DNA from: Trichaptum fuscoviolaceum
Lineage: Eukaryota; Basidiomycota; Agaricomycetes; Hymenochaetales; Trichaptaceae
Length of the DNA: 64,000 nt
Reading direction: 5' to 3'
Assembly: GCA_910574455.1 (NCBI GenBank)
Contig: CAJSYZ010000003.1
Span: 1,240,001 to 1,304,000 of the forward strand
Shown here: positions 21,589-32,040 of the stretch, piece after piece
Position numbering within the stretch: the stretch's first letter is position 1
Layout: each line of letters begins with the position of its first letter
The notes under the pieces: generated by a model
Database searches by the model: none
What the model was told of the DNA's origin: nothing
Seen by the model: the letters and a program-made list of their open reading frames with translations, nothing else
Made by a program: the position numbers and the translations under genes

Positions 21589-22864
21589 GGGGAATCGAGA
21601 CCGGGTTCGACCGGGAATCAAGACAGGGTTCAACCGGGAATTGTAGCGGGATTCTTTCGGGAATCAGAGCGGGGACTTAGCTGGGGTTGCGATGGGAATC
21701 GCAACGGGATCAAAGGCGGGAATCCTGCGGGGGATTTGCACAGGGATTCGAGACGGGACGCGAGGCGGGAAACGAGCGGGATTTCGACTGGGATCGTGCG
21801 GGGGAAACGAGCGGGATTCCAACCGGGAAGCGAGCGGGTTTTCTACCGGGAACGAGTGGGGGAGTCTTGACGGGACTCCAACCGGGAACAAGCGTGGGTT
21901 GCGGATTGTCAGAGGGGGCGCTTGACAGCATTCATGGCAAGGCGGGATTCCTGGTCCTCGCCAGTCCCCCGCCTCGTCCCCGTGTCTCAATCCATCCCTA
22001 GCCCGCCTCATCGTTCCCCAGACTCTAGGATGATCCCCCGCTCGCTCCCCGCTCCCGTCATGCTCTGTTTTCCGATCCAGCGAACCCCGTACCTCGCCAT
22101 AGTCCCGAAGTCACTCACCATAGCCACAGCCATAGCCATAGCCATAGCTATCCCGAGACCTCGTAGGTTATTGACTATGCCCGGATACCAGATCCCGGCC
22201 TCGCGTCCACAGTCATGAAGTGCAGTTAGGAGATTGATCCACTGCATCCAAGCCGACCTCTGTCTGGCCTTGAGTAAGCCAACACGACAACGGTCAAGGA
22301 TTGCTGTCCCGCAATCCTGCCCGGTCACAAACCCTGCCCTGCGCTCGACCTGCTGCGGTGCCCTAGCTAACCCCTTCGACATCCCGTGCCTCTCGACCTG
22401 CCCTCGTTCGTCCCTAGCCTGCCCCGCCAGGAATCCCACCTCGCCGCGAACGCTGTCAAGCGTCCCCTCTGACAATCCCGCAACCCACGCTCGTTCCCGG
22501 TTGGAGTCCTGTCAAGACTCCCCCACTCGTCCCGGTTGGAGTCCCACCAAAACTCCCCCCGCTCGTTTCCCGGCTAGAGTCCCGCCAGACTCCCCCGCTC
22601 ATTCCCGGTAGAAACCCCGCTCGCTTCCCGGTTGGAATCCCGCTTGTTTCCCCCGCACAATCCCAGTCGAAATCCCGCTTGTTTCCCGCCTCGCGTCCCG
22701 TCTCAAATCCCTGTGCAAATCCCCCGCAGGATTCCCGCCTTCAATCCCGCCGCGATTCCCATCGCAACCCCAGCTAAGTCCCCGCTCTGATTCCCGAAAG
22801 AATCCCGCTATGATTCCCGGTCGAACCCTGTCTTGATTCCCGGTCGAACCCTATCTCGATTCCC
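21589..22864. repeat. large inverted repeat of GGGAATC-rich units
   Basis: Left arm 21589-21954 (366 bp) is the reverse complement of right arm 22427-22864 (about 438 bp), judged by eye to be highly similar. The right arm has roughly one additional tandem unit near 22515-22585. Each arm is a degenerate series of motifs like CGGGAATC and CGGGATT. The spacer (21955-22426) is C-rich with a GCCATA microsatellite (about 22117-22150). The base pattern resembles LTRs of basidiomycete gypsy elements. Confidence 0.8.
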
Positions 22865-24412
22865 TATGTGATCCTGTCGCGAATCGCGCTGGTTTCCCCG
22901 TCGTCCAAGGGAAACCCCTTAGCTTCCCTGCTCCTTGATGCTAATCCCGTCTTGAGATAACCCCAGGTGATTGGCCTGGCCACGCACGTGCCAGCCAACT
23001 AGTCTTGCTAGTAGCGTCCCGTCCCAGCCCGCAGACCTCATTCCCGCCACCCCATGTGCGGGATTGATCTCATTGTCCGCAAGGACTCGAACCCCGTCCT
23101 TAGTTGCCCTGCCCCGCGCGCGCCTCGCGATTAGGCTTCATTACGACATCGAAGCACCGGCCTCTTTGAGGTTGGTCCCTGTCAATCCCCTGTGACCCTG
23201 ATCCACGCCAGAAGTTGCCTGCAACTTATCCCGAGACGATGTATGCATTACATCCACCCCCCACGCTTGTTACCCCGCTGCCCGTGCCCCAGCTTGATAC
23301 CTCGCGCACCATTACATTCCTTTAGTTCTCTTTGTTTGCACTTGACCATGCTTCACGCTCGTTTTCTTAGATCTTGCCCAGATGTTTCCCGCACCGAATC
23401 CCGGTTCCCGGATTCACGTCACTGTATGCGCGGCCTTCGCCCGCAAGATTGTGTAACTAGTTAGTTGCGCGTTTGTGCATGCCCGTTCCCTGTAGATTCT
23501 GCCCAGTAGATAAATACCTGTTGCCACCGTAAGGAGCACTCACTTTTGTCCTCTTGTTGAGTGCTTCCTTAGGTGTGTTTCTGTCTTGTCTCTAGTGTAG
23601 TTTTACTATGCTGACTTGTCAAGTGCTTCCTTAGGGAACCTCCTCCTGATACAGAAGTGTTGCCTTGAGATCCCGGTTACCCTGAGCTCTCTGCTCCAGT
23701 CCTGAGCACGCCTGCTCTCTGGCTCTCTGGTCTCTGTCTTGTCCCGGATCCCGCTCTGCGAATCCGGCCTTGAGTCCTGCTCAGAATCCCGGTCTGAGAT
23801 TCCCGAACAAACCCCGCTCTGAGATTCCCGCACGAATCCCGCGCTAAGATTCCCGCACGAATCCCGCGCCAAGATTCCCGCACGAATCCCGCTCTGAGAT
23901 TCCCGGTCACGATTCTGACCCTGTCTCCCGGCGCCTCGACTCTGCCTTCCCGCCTCGACTCTGACTCCGTCCCGTCCTCGCCTCGAGCCCCCTTGCGTCT
24001 CACCCCCATAGCCCCGCTCCCCGCACGACTCCGTTGGCGTTGTAGCGTCCTTAACGGTTCCCCTTCGCCTTCTCCGCTGCCGTGTGCTCTCCCAGGCCTT
24101 GCCCCGGAAGCCGCTAACGCGCCCCGGCCCCCAGGTTCCCCCCAGGTCGTAACACGGGCTAGGGATGGATTGAGACACGGGGACAAGGCGGGGGACTGAC
24201 GAGGAGACGTGGGCAAGGACAAGCAGGGGCGAGGAGGTCGTAGCGGGGCGTAACTCTTAGCAGGAGAATGCATGGCGAAGCAGAGGTTCTTCCGGGATCA
24301 GAGAGCGGGGGATCCTTTTGGGATCTAGCCAAGGTCGCGATCCTGGGTTTCAGTATACCGAATTCTGTTTGGGATTGCCTTAGACATGTTGGGGTCCTGG
24401 GGGATCCCAACA
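22865..24412. repeat. C-rich LTR-like sequence
   Basis: No coding gene seen. 23500-23660 (AAGGAGCACTC, GTGCTTCCTTAGG, short TAAATA box) resembles, in reverse, the solo LTR at 57352-58169. At 24153-24162 the sequence reads GGTCGTAACA, the reverse complement of that LTR's first bases. 24163-24213 is a reverse-complement copy of about 21957-22007. This is probably a minus-strand LTR of the same family inserted in an older repeat; the left boundary could not be set. Confidence 0.5.
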
Positions 24413-26017
24413 GGCACTTCAAGCGGTGATATTTAGTGGCATGCGGACCGGCGCAATACGCACATTTGATGGGGGCCTTGCAGCCCCTGCTGGAATGGCC
24501 AAGCGCCTGGCATCTGTTGCACTGAGAGAAGCCTGGGCGCATTGGTGGAATGGATAGGCGGAGCCGGAGTCCAAAGAGCCACACGGTCGGCTTTTTGAGG
24601 AGCTTCTCGCATACTTCTCCTTTCTCTCTGTCTGCAAAGGTGAATATAACCGGGCAAATCTCGAGATTTGCAAGTGGCTTAAGTTCACTAAGCATCTCGA
24701 CCGCCCCACTCAGCGCACCTCAGCTGCCATCCGCCTTGCATTTGCAATGATGGAGCTAGATGGCCTCCCTACCGACCAGGACATGGACCTGACAACCCTT
24801 TGTGTGTATGTACGGTGCGCCCTTGGACCACGCACTCAGGACACAGACCCGGATCTTTATGATTTTAATGGTCACGTTTCAGACCCTCCTCTTGATCTCT
24901 GATGCAACTTACTTTCTTTCTTATGTATGAGGCACCAGCGATCCCAGACAGAACAGTGCTTTACCCAGGTTAACGCCTGTCAGGCTTGGACCCGATGCAT
25001 GCCTTGTGGTGTCTTGTCTATCATAAACAAATGAGATCATGCCTATCAAGACATGATGTCCTGCGAGATCGAATCTAAGAGTGAAGCAAAGAGAACAGAG
25101 ACGAGAGACGAGAGGCAAGTATAACCAGGATCCGGGGCTTCTGGCATCCGACAAAGGTGACCGACGACGAGGGGACTTCGGGGTGCTCCCGCGCAAGGCT
25201 CGAGACGTCCGGGTCAAACACAAAAGGTAGTCCAGAGCACTAGACAACAAGCAAGCTAGATTTGCAGACAAGACGAAGGCATGGTGGATCTCGAAAGCCT
25301 GGCCACTAGCTAGGCCCAAAGACTTATGATATTCAAGTCAAGGTATCTATGTACAAATGCTATGGGTTTATATAGAGAAAGGACAGAGATACCGGGATTC
25401 CGGAAGCGTGGGAAAATCGGGGATGCGGGCAATGCGGTAGACAATGAGGCCTTGCACATGTAGAGCTAAGGCAGGAAATGGAAAGGAATAACAAAGGAGT
25501 GACAGGACATATGTAGAACATTGGAAAATCGGAGTAATGAAGGAGGAATGAGGAAAACAGGTGAGGGAACATGAGGGAGACATGAGGAAGAGGGAAAAGG
25601 GACTTCGGGAAAGTCCATAAGGTAAGAACCCGGGATAAATCCCGAAAGGGAGAGATCCCGAAGGGAATGCCCCGGGATATTTCCCGAGGGCAAGATATCC
25701 CGGCGGGATTCAGGGAAATCCCCGGGATGCGCCCCAAAGGGGAAGAGGGATATGTCACGTCGTGACAACGCCCAGGTACTGTGCCCGGACGCGCCCTCTT
25801 TTCTAAACTTTGTCTGTGCTTGTAGTGTAGGTTCACCTGCGCCTTGACATGGGCATAGTGATATGTAAACCAATTTCCCTTCTTTAATAGGCAGTGCGTC
25901 CACTTAGCCGCCACCAAACCAGTTTCATAGTTTACCTCGATGACGGGCGCCTCTGTCGTAGATAGATCATGTACTTAGCTATGCTGCAGGAATAATAAAG
26001 TCAAAAAAAAAAAAAAA
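24413..26017 (+). mobile_element. Tad-like LINE with 5' inversion (copy L6)
   Basis: 24413 to about 24665 is LINE ORF1 (zinc-knuckle region) on the minus strand. From there the ORF2 end runs in sense (KWLKFTKHLDRPTQ...), with 3' UTR and a 15-nt poly(A) (26003-26017). This antisense-then-sense layout is the mark of twin priming. The sequence ACAGG occurs at both ends (24411-24415 and 26019-26023) and may be a target duplication. A solo LTR splits the 3' UTR at 24978-25767. Confidence 0.88.
24978..25767 (-). repeat. solo LTR (gypsy-like) inside L6
   Basis: 790 bp, TG...CA, with a perfect 5-bp target duplication ACGCC (24973-24977 and 25768-25772), inserted in the LINE 3' UTR; other LINE copies give the empty site. 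Sense strand (minus) begins TGTCACGACGTGACATATCC and is full of TCCCGGG-type motifs. No internal region or partner LTR, so it is a recombination product. Confidence 0.92.
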
Positions 26018-26312
26018 GACAGGAATTGGAAAGGAATAATAAAGGAGCAACAGGACATGTGTAGGGATATTGGTAAATCGGAGTAATGAAGGAGGAATGA
26101 GGGAAACAGGTGGGGAACATGAGGAAAGACAAGAGGATGAGGGAAGAGGGACTTCAGGGAAGTCTCTAAGATAAGAGCCTGGGATAAATCCCAAAAGGGA
26201 GATATCCCAAAGGCTTTGGGGGGAAGCCCCGGGATAATGATATCCCTACGGGATTTGGGGAGATCCCTGGGATGCACCTCAAAGGGGAAGAGGGATATGT
26301 CACGTTGTGACA
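26018..26312 (-). repeat. older LTR fragment of the same family
   Basis: 295 bp aligning with 25468-25767, more diverged, ending GTTGTGACA at 26312. Its other part is absent because LINE L6 is inserted at its left side. It served as target for both L6 and, at its right end, the Mutator-like element. Confidence 0.85.
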
Positions 26313-26314
26313 TG

Positions 26315-28977
26315 CAAACACCTAATGGTGTATCTTCTGAATATAGCCCATATTATCGGGTGAATTATTCACTCACATGAATCATTCACATGAATCATTC
26401 AGCATTATATTGATAATAAATTACACCTTATGAAAAGATAGATGAATAAATCATGAATCATTCACAGACCAAAATGAATTATAATATTTGCTATTTAATG
26501 AACATAAACACATGTTAGTATATCCTGTCTGCGTCTCCGGCTCACTCGATGGCAATAAGGATACGCTGCATTACCACCATCTTGTCTGGATGCCAAGTTT
26601 GGAGAGACCCATTTTCCTCATGCGCATTCCGCGTACGCGTGTACAAAACAACTCTCAGTCGCAAGCATCACAAACGAGTCGTCGTCCAATTTCACCACGA
26701 AGTCCGGATGCACCCAATGCGCCTGGCGGCCCGTCATGTGCCATTCTGGTCGCACAGAGTACGGGTCATGCTTTGCAAGCGATACCACTTCACGTTCTGC
26801 TACTAGAATTCTGGCGGAGCGTGCTGTGTGTTGTTTGCGGGTAGAGGCGGCACCCACGCTTCCGTCAATGCGCAGTTGAAGAACGCATGTGTCTTGCCGT
26901 AGCTCATGTTCTCCGATATAGTGAAGATAACAAGTTAGCGAGAAATGTTGAGACGACCAAAGCAGTGAAAGGTGACGCACTCTCTGCCTCAAGATGAATT
27001 CGCTTCTCCCAGATGCTCGCAGGCTTACCGAGCACAGACCGCACAATCGTCTTACTTGTCCGTGTACCAACATCGCCTGCGACTGCGCTTGTGGCACGCC
27101 TAGGTGTTCCATACAAGCATGCGGCGTTCCAAGGCTGAGTCCATCGTAGACACACCAAGGGATATCCTAGCCGGAGAGTACTCATCTAGATGCACGGGAG
27201 GGAGACGTGTCGCTCGGGGAAGGCGGAGCCGTGGAGACTGAAGTATGTCAGTGCTCGCCATGGCAGAGGCTCCTTGTCAGGATTAAAAGCATAAATAAAG
27301 AAATGAATCAGTAAGATGGCGAAGATAGTGAGGATGAATGACTTACTTTGATGTTGATGGAGACATCAAAGTCCTCCAAATAGTAAGAAGGACGGAAAGG
27401 AAAGTCGATGAACGCGCCTTTGAAGTGGACCACTGTTGGCAGTGGCACGGGATCACGTGACCCTACCACGGTGACCACTCTGCCAGTGCCTTTCAAGCCA
27501 CTCCTTCGCACACGCAGTCGTCGTATGTCCCAACCTCTATAGCTCGACATCTCACTCTATGGCCGCGGTTCACCTGGGCAACAGACGAAGGCCGCTGTTG
27601 ACGAAGCACGCGATACCTGCACCTTGGCCATATTGCGCTCAGGACCGCGGACTATAGTCGCTGAAGCTCGCCAATGGGACCGACAACGAGCATATGACAC
27701 TTCGGTCGTCTTGCATCCACCATCTTCAAAGGCCTTCCCCCGAACATGAAGTTGGCTGATAATTCATTGTTGTCATTCAAGCCTAGTGTATCCGAGGTGA
27801 GGCTAAACTTCCAGGCTGCGATTGCTTCACTGACTGGCTGCTGCAAATCTCTACCCAGTTACAGCGCTCTTTGTTGAAACAGGCACCGGCGCCTTAGCTA
27901 CTCAACCACCTCCTTTATCATTCTGGTTCGTTCTTTGAATCGTTGTCCATTCCGACATGCACGACGGCCGCGGGGCAAGTCCCATCCGCAATTGCTTACG
28001 AGCATTCAAGGCCGAAAATCCCTTACCGGCACCTCTCGCTTTCAATCAGCTGCTGACAGGCATCGAACACTTTGCCTTCTCTGCATGTAATGGTTTAGTT
28101 TTGGAATGAAGGCGAGAAGCACTCTATGTTACCAAGTTGGAGGATTGCTTGCGTAACGAGAGGAGTAGGACTGGACAGCGTTTCCGCGCAATGGTCGTGA
28201 GTTGAGCTCATGTTGTCGTTGACAGTCCTTTACTCATTGACTTGTATCATGGCGATTCTATCCCTATCACCGCGTCCCCTTGCTTCAAAGCTTTAAAGAG
28301 CCTGCGAACTTGCGCACTATACTTTACCTCGCTGTCAACGCAATCGACGCCTGTGGGGCAGATCGCCACATCCGCGCACAATCTGATGAGAACACAAACA
28401 CAGATTGCGGAACCCTGGTTGTCCCGTAGATACTCAAGACGACCTTGCCTTCCTGGACGATGTGGCTTATTCGAAGTTCCGACCATACAGGACTCCTCAG
28501 AAACGCATATGGTACGTTGTATCATTTACTTCATCTTATTATCACATTACCTACTGATAAATACTTGTGAGCAATACCCGCAGATTACGAGTCCAGGTAG
28601 GACCGGATCAATTTCCCATGGTTCTGGGTCAGATCCAGGTATAAGATTATTAATAAAGGTATCTGTGATTCTGTGTCATGAATTACCTACTGGTGCACCC
28701 GTAACATGCTCTATTATATGGTCATCATATCTATTCACTCACTTTTGCTTGATTCATTCACTAAGATTGAATTATTCCGTAGACTTGATGTACATATGGT
28801 ACTAGTTATTAAACTTAATACAAGTGAATGATTCTTTGCAAGATCTATATAAGAAATCATTCATGCAAAATCATTCATTTGACTGAATCATTAGAATCAT
28901 TCATATGAATCATTCATCTGACTGAATCATTCACCCGATAATATGGGCTATTTTCAGAAGATGCACCATTAGGTGCC
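26315..28977. mobile_element. non-autonomous Mutator-like element carrying gene fragments
   Basis: Terminal inverted repeats of about 50 bp (CACCTAATGGTG...ATCTTCTGAA...TAGCCCATATTATCGGG), with subterminal arrays of ATGAATCATTCA-like motifs at both ends. A perfect 9-bp direct repeat TGTGACATG flanks it (26306-26314 and 28978-28986), the length typical of Mutator-like elements. The interior has no transposase but has minus-strand exon-like pieces of host genes, i.e. a Pack-MULE layout. The left copy of the duplication contains the last bases of an LTR. Confidence 0.75.
26640..27550 (-). pseudogene. captured host gene fragment, glycosyltransferase-like
   Basis: Minus-strand pieces read like spliced coding sequence. 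27357-27550 ends FDVSINIK before a GTAAGT donor, with an acceptor near 27282. Further on come GDVGTRTSKTIVRSVLGK and WVHPDFVVKLDDDSFVML (near 26660-26720), whose Asp triplet and context resemble fungal family-31-type glycosyltransferases. Frames change between pieces and a stop lies in one exon. Identification is from memory of the motif only. Confidence 0.45.
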
Positions 28978-28986
28978 TGTGACATG

Positions 28987-29552
28987 GGCCATTGAGTGGA
29001 GCACCAAGCAGAGCAATAAGCAGGCTACTGCTGTTAGGAATTGGGTAATTCCTAACGTGCGAACACCTTAAATAGTGCTGGAAACAGTTGTCAGGTAACC
29101 TGACAACATGGCTCTTTTAGTCTAACGGCTAAAATCCCGAGTTCATTGCCTTATTTCCCAGTTTGGTTTATGACAACTGCTGTCTGAAAGTGAAACAGCT
29201 GGACTGTCTGGACAGACTATCTGGAAGAAAGACAGGCAGTCTAGGTAGCCTTGTTGTTTCTAATAAAGTCAGCTGAAGTAACTAACACAGATGTCTGACT
29301 GCAAGTCAGGTAAAGAAGATAGTTATGCTGTTACATGTGTCTGACTTACAATGAGACAGTTTGGCTGACACAGTGTATGACAGCCCATTAAGACAGCCTT
29401 TCTGACATCAAAGTAGACAGATAAACTGTGTAACAAAGCTGTGTCACTGCAGCACAGCAAGGCTGGCTTGAAAGGCTGTTTCAGACAGCTGTTTTCCTTA
29501 AATGAAGCAAGTCTGACTTTCTTTCTCACGGGTTACCTTTTTAACTATTATA
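28987..29552. other. no gene; two perfect hairpins
   Basis: Non-coding by eye. It holds a 10-bp-arm hairpin at 29033-29056 (GTTAGGAATT/AATTCCTAAC) and a 21-bp palindrome at 29087-29107 (GTTGTCAGGT A ACCTGACAAC). CAGACAG-type words recur through 29190-29520. Confidence 0.5.
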
Positions 29553-29554
29553 CA

Positions 29555-29935
29555 GCAAGTTACCAAAAGTGTTAGGACATGTTCTCACAGTCAACCACAA
29601 CTTGCAGAAACAAAAAATTCATAGCTCAGCTAAAACATTTTTCTGGACTTCAAGAATAGAATGTAGTATATTTAACATGTAGTACATAGTATATGAAACA
29701 AAATTAATATGAAATGTGTCCATCCTTTGCGGCAAGAACTGCATTCACCCAATCTGGCATTGTTCTGACAAGTCTGTTAATGTCATCAATGGTCAGACTG
29801 TCCCAAGCCTCCTGTATTGCTCATTTTAGTTCCTCTGTGGATGTAGGCTGGGGACTCGTGAACAGATGCGGTTCTTTAGGATAGACCATAGTTTCTCAAT
29901 GGGATTGAGATCAGGTGCATCAGGGAAACTTCCTT
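29555..29935 (-). mobile_element. Tc1/mariner fragment (transposase 3' end)
   Basis: The left end CAGCAAGTTACCAAAAGTGT follows a TA dinucleotide (29553-29554). The minus strand encodes DAPDLNPIEKLWSILK and RTMPDWVNAVLAAKDGH, the carboxy-terminal part of a Tc1-type DDE/D transposase, with a frame break near 29830. The amino-terminal half is missing. Confidence 0.8.
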
Positions 29936-30549
29936 TTGCTTACGGCGACTGACGCGTCCTGATTTGGCTGGCACCTGTCTGAAGGGTCGCTACTTCGTCT
30001 GAAAATACACTGATTGCCTTATCTCACTGAAATAAGGAGTGTTTCAGGATGCAAGCCGTCTCTCAGTGCATCAGAATGCAAGTCAGGATTTCAGTGCTCA
30101 AGTGTAATACATCAGAGATTGCTAACGGCGGCTGGCGCGTCCTGGAGCTTCCTTAAATGGGTTGAAGCGTTGTCATGCCTGCCTGAAGTGTTGCCTGGCT
30201 GCCTGATGGCCTTAAAACGGCGTTTCAGGACAAAATCAGTGCGTAAGGAGGGAAGCTGTACATCAGGTGGCAAGTCAGACTCAAGTGAGATTTACTACTA
30301 CTACCACTACTGTACTCAAGTGAACTTGAACCTCTGTTTTGAGATTTCAAGCTACCTTCATCTTCATGACATCTTGAAAGCGACAGCAAACACCATTGAC
30401 AACCTCAGTCTACAATGATCATTCAACGAGAAGCAATTCAATAATAGATACAATCACGATGCTCCTGGCAACTTTTGAAGACAAGAGCATGCACTCAACA
30501 ATTTACTCAACAAGATAACACCGTTAGCACTATTCAAACGGGCCTCAGC
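29936..30549. other. no gene seen
   Basis: Repeated TCAGTGCATCAGGA/GCAAGTCAG words and a short ACTACTACTACC run near 30290-30310. An ORF of 134 codons (30014-30418) shows no family features and is probably chance. Confidence 0.4.
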
Positions 30550-31407
30550 CTACTCAATATCGAGCATTGGGAAGTGATGGATTATTGTTTCCGGTAAGGC
30601 CAAGGCATCTTGATTCAAGACGGAAGCAACAGCAAACGTGCTGTGCGCGTCGATTGCCGCATCTAATAGAGCAGATGCAAGTGAGAAGATGGTCAGCCTG
30701 AGTGACAACTTGAAAAGGATAACTTACAATGGACTTGAGCAGCCGACAGCTCAACTTCGGCCCAATTGCTCATTGTGACCAAGACATCTTTTTCGATGTT
30801 TGTCTGCAGGAGCCTGCCCGCCATCTCCTCCAGCTTTATAAACGGTTGCGGAAACTTGAACCAGAGACGGGGGTTCAGAAGCAGCTGGAGCCAAGTTGGC
30901 GTTCTTGGCCAGAAATCGGGGTAAACGAAGCGCGCCCAATCTGTCAAATCGACACAGGAGGATACGGGAATGTCAAATTTATTCCTGATGCGAGTCGCAT
31001 CACCTGCCAATTAGTTCAGTTATGCCGCATAATGAGAGAAGAAATGGGATTGTCGTACCAGCGATTCCTGCTGACACTTTCCATACAGTTTCATCACCTA
31101 ATAATTGTTCCAATCTTGGGGGAAGAGCATTAAGTAGATGAGTCCGGAGGAGGAACACATGTTGCTGAACCGCGAGTTGGATGAGGTCCACACGATATAG
31201 CTCTGGTGAGTTACTCGCCCATTCAATGTCGAGGGCAACGAAGCGTCGTTCCGGGGCATCCGGCAAGGAAGCATAGATGACGTCTACGGCATTCTCCATT
31301 GTCGCGGTGGTCAGACATACTTCAGGAACAAGAGGTCCGAGTGTATAACTGCGAAGTTGAAGAAGAGGCGTTGGCGGAACCCCCAGGTAGTCGAGGAGAT
31401 GTTGCAT
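30550..31407 (-). CDS. DEDDy 3'-5' exonuclease domain protein
   Basis: Three exons: 31059-31407, 30728-31003, 30550-30662 (introns of 55 and 65 bp, GT-AG), 245 aa. The RNase D/WRN-type exonuclease fold is recognised by LDIEW (D60, E62; Exo I), WKVSAGIAGDATRI (D118; Exo II) and YAAIDAH (Y209, D213; Exo III), so all four acidic residues and the Tyr are present. Such proteins remove nucleotides from 3' ends of DNA or structured RNA; no helicase or HRDC domain is attached, so the substrate is open. The splice that joins CAT T|AT restores the Tyr codon of Exo III, which supports the model. ATG at 31407 is the first in frame; an upstream exon cannot be excluded. Confidence 0.8.
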
Positions 31408-32040
31408 CTGTTTGTGAAGCTGGCAAAAAGTCAGTGCAGTGATTTTGAGAGGAAATGGAAAGTAAGCACGATTTTTTGCATCCTAGATATCCTCCTTTGT
31501 GTCCAAGGAAGTCTTCGCGCGATGCGTACTCGAAGCACAGCATGGTCAATCAATAGGAGCATGTGGAGCCCCAACAGAATGTGATAAAAGTTCATGGCGA
31601 AGGGTTGAATGGGTGGGTGGGTGGCGGGGAGGGGCGACACCCACTCCGAGTTCACATTTATACAAAGCTCTTGCACGCATTTTTCTGATGCCTTATTCTT
31701 CTGGGAAAAGAAGAGAGGAATCTATCAGTGCATTATACTATGGCTCGGATAAACCTCAAGCTGAACTGACAGGAGATAAGAAGGATTTCTTCTAGATGAC
31801 TCGATTATGAGGCTTCTTTTCATTTTATGCACAAACAAACAAGAAAGTGAGTCAGGTTAACTCCGAAGAAGTCAGGAAGACATAGCCCACTGCACAAGAA
31901 GCTGTTCCATCAGCTCTAGAAGGCAAAGCCACGAGTAAGCCGTCATACAATCAGTCATCCCTGGATACAACTCGAAACCGGAACCATGCCAATGTGGGAA
32001 ATGGGATCAATGCATCCCAATCCGCTATGGAAGAAGTAGT
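31408..32040. other. intergenic, no gene seen
   Basis: Probable 5' flank of the exonuclease gene and 3' flank of the BCS1-like gene. A small GGTGGGTGGGTGGCGG run lies near 31612-31632. No coding feature supported. Confidence 0.5.

Noticed and set aside
24978..26312. Two LTRs of one full-length gypsy element
   Set aside because: The region between them is LINE sequence with poly(A), not gag-pol. The left LTR has its own 5-bp target duplication, so it is a solo LTR.
26315..28977. Helitron or CACTA element
   Set aside because: The 9-bp direct repeat and long inverted ends fit Mutator-like elements. CACTA elements give 3-bp duplications and Helitrons none.
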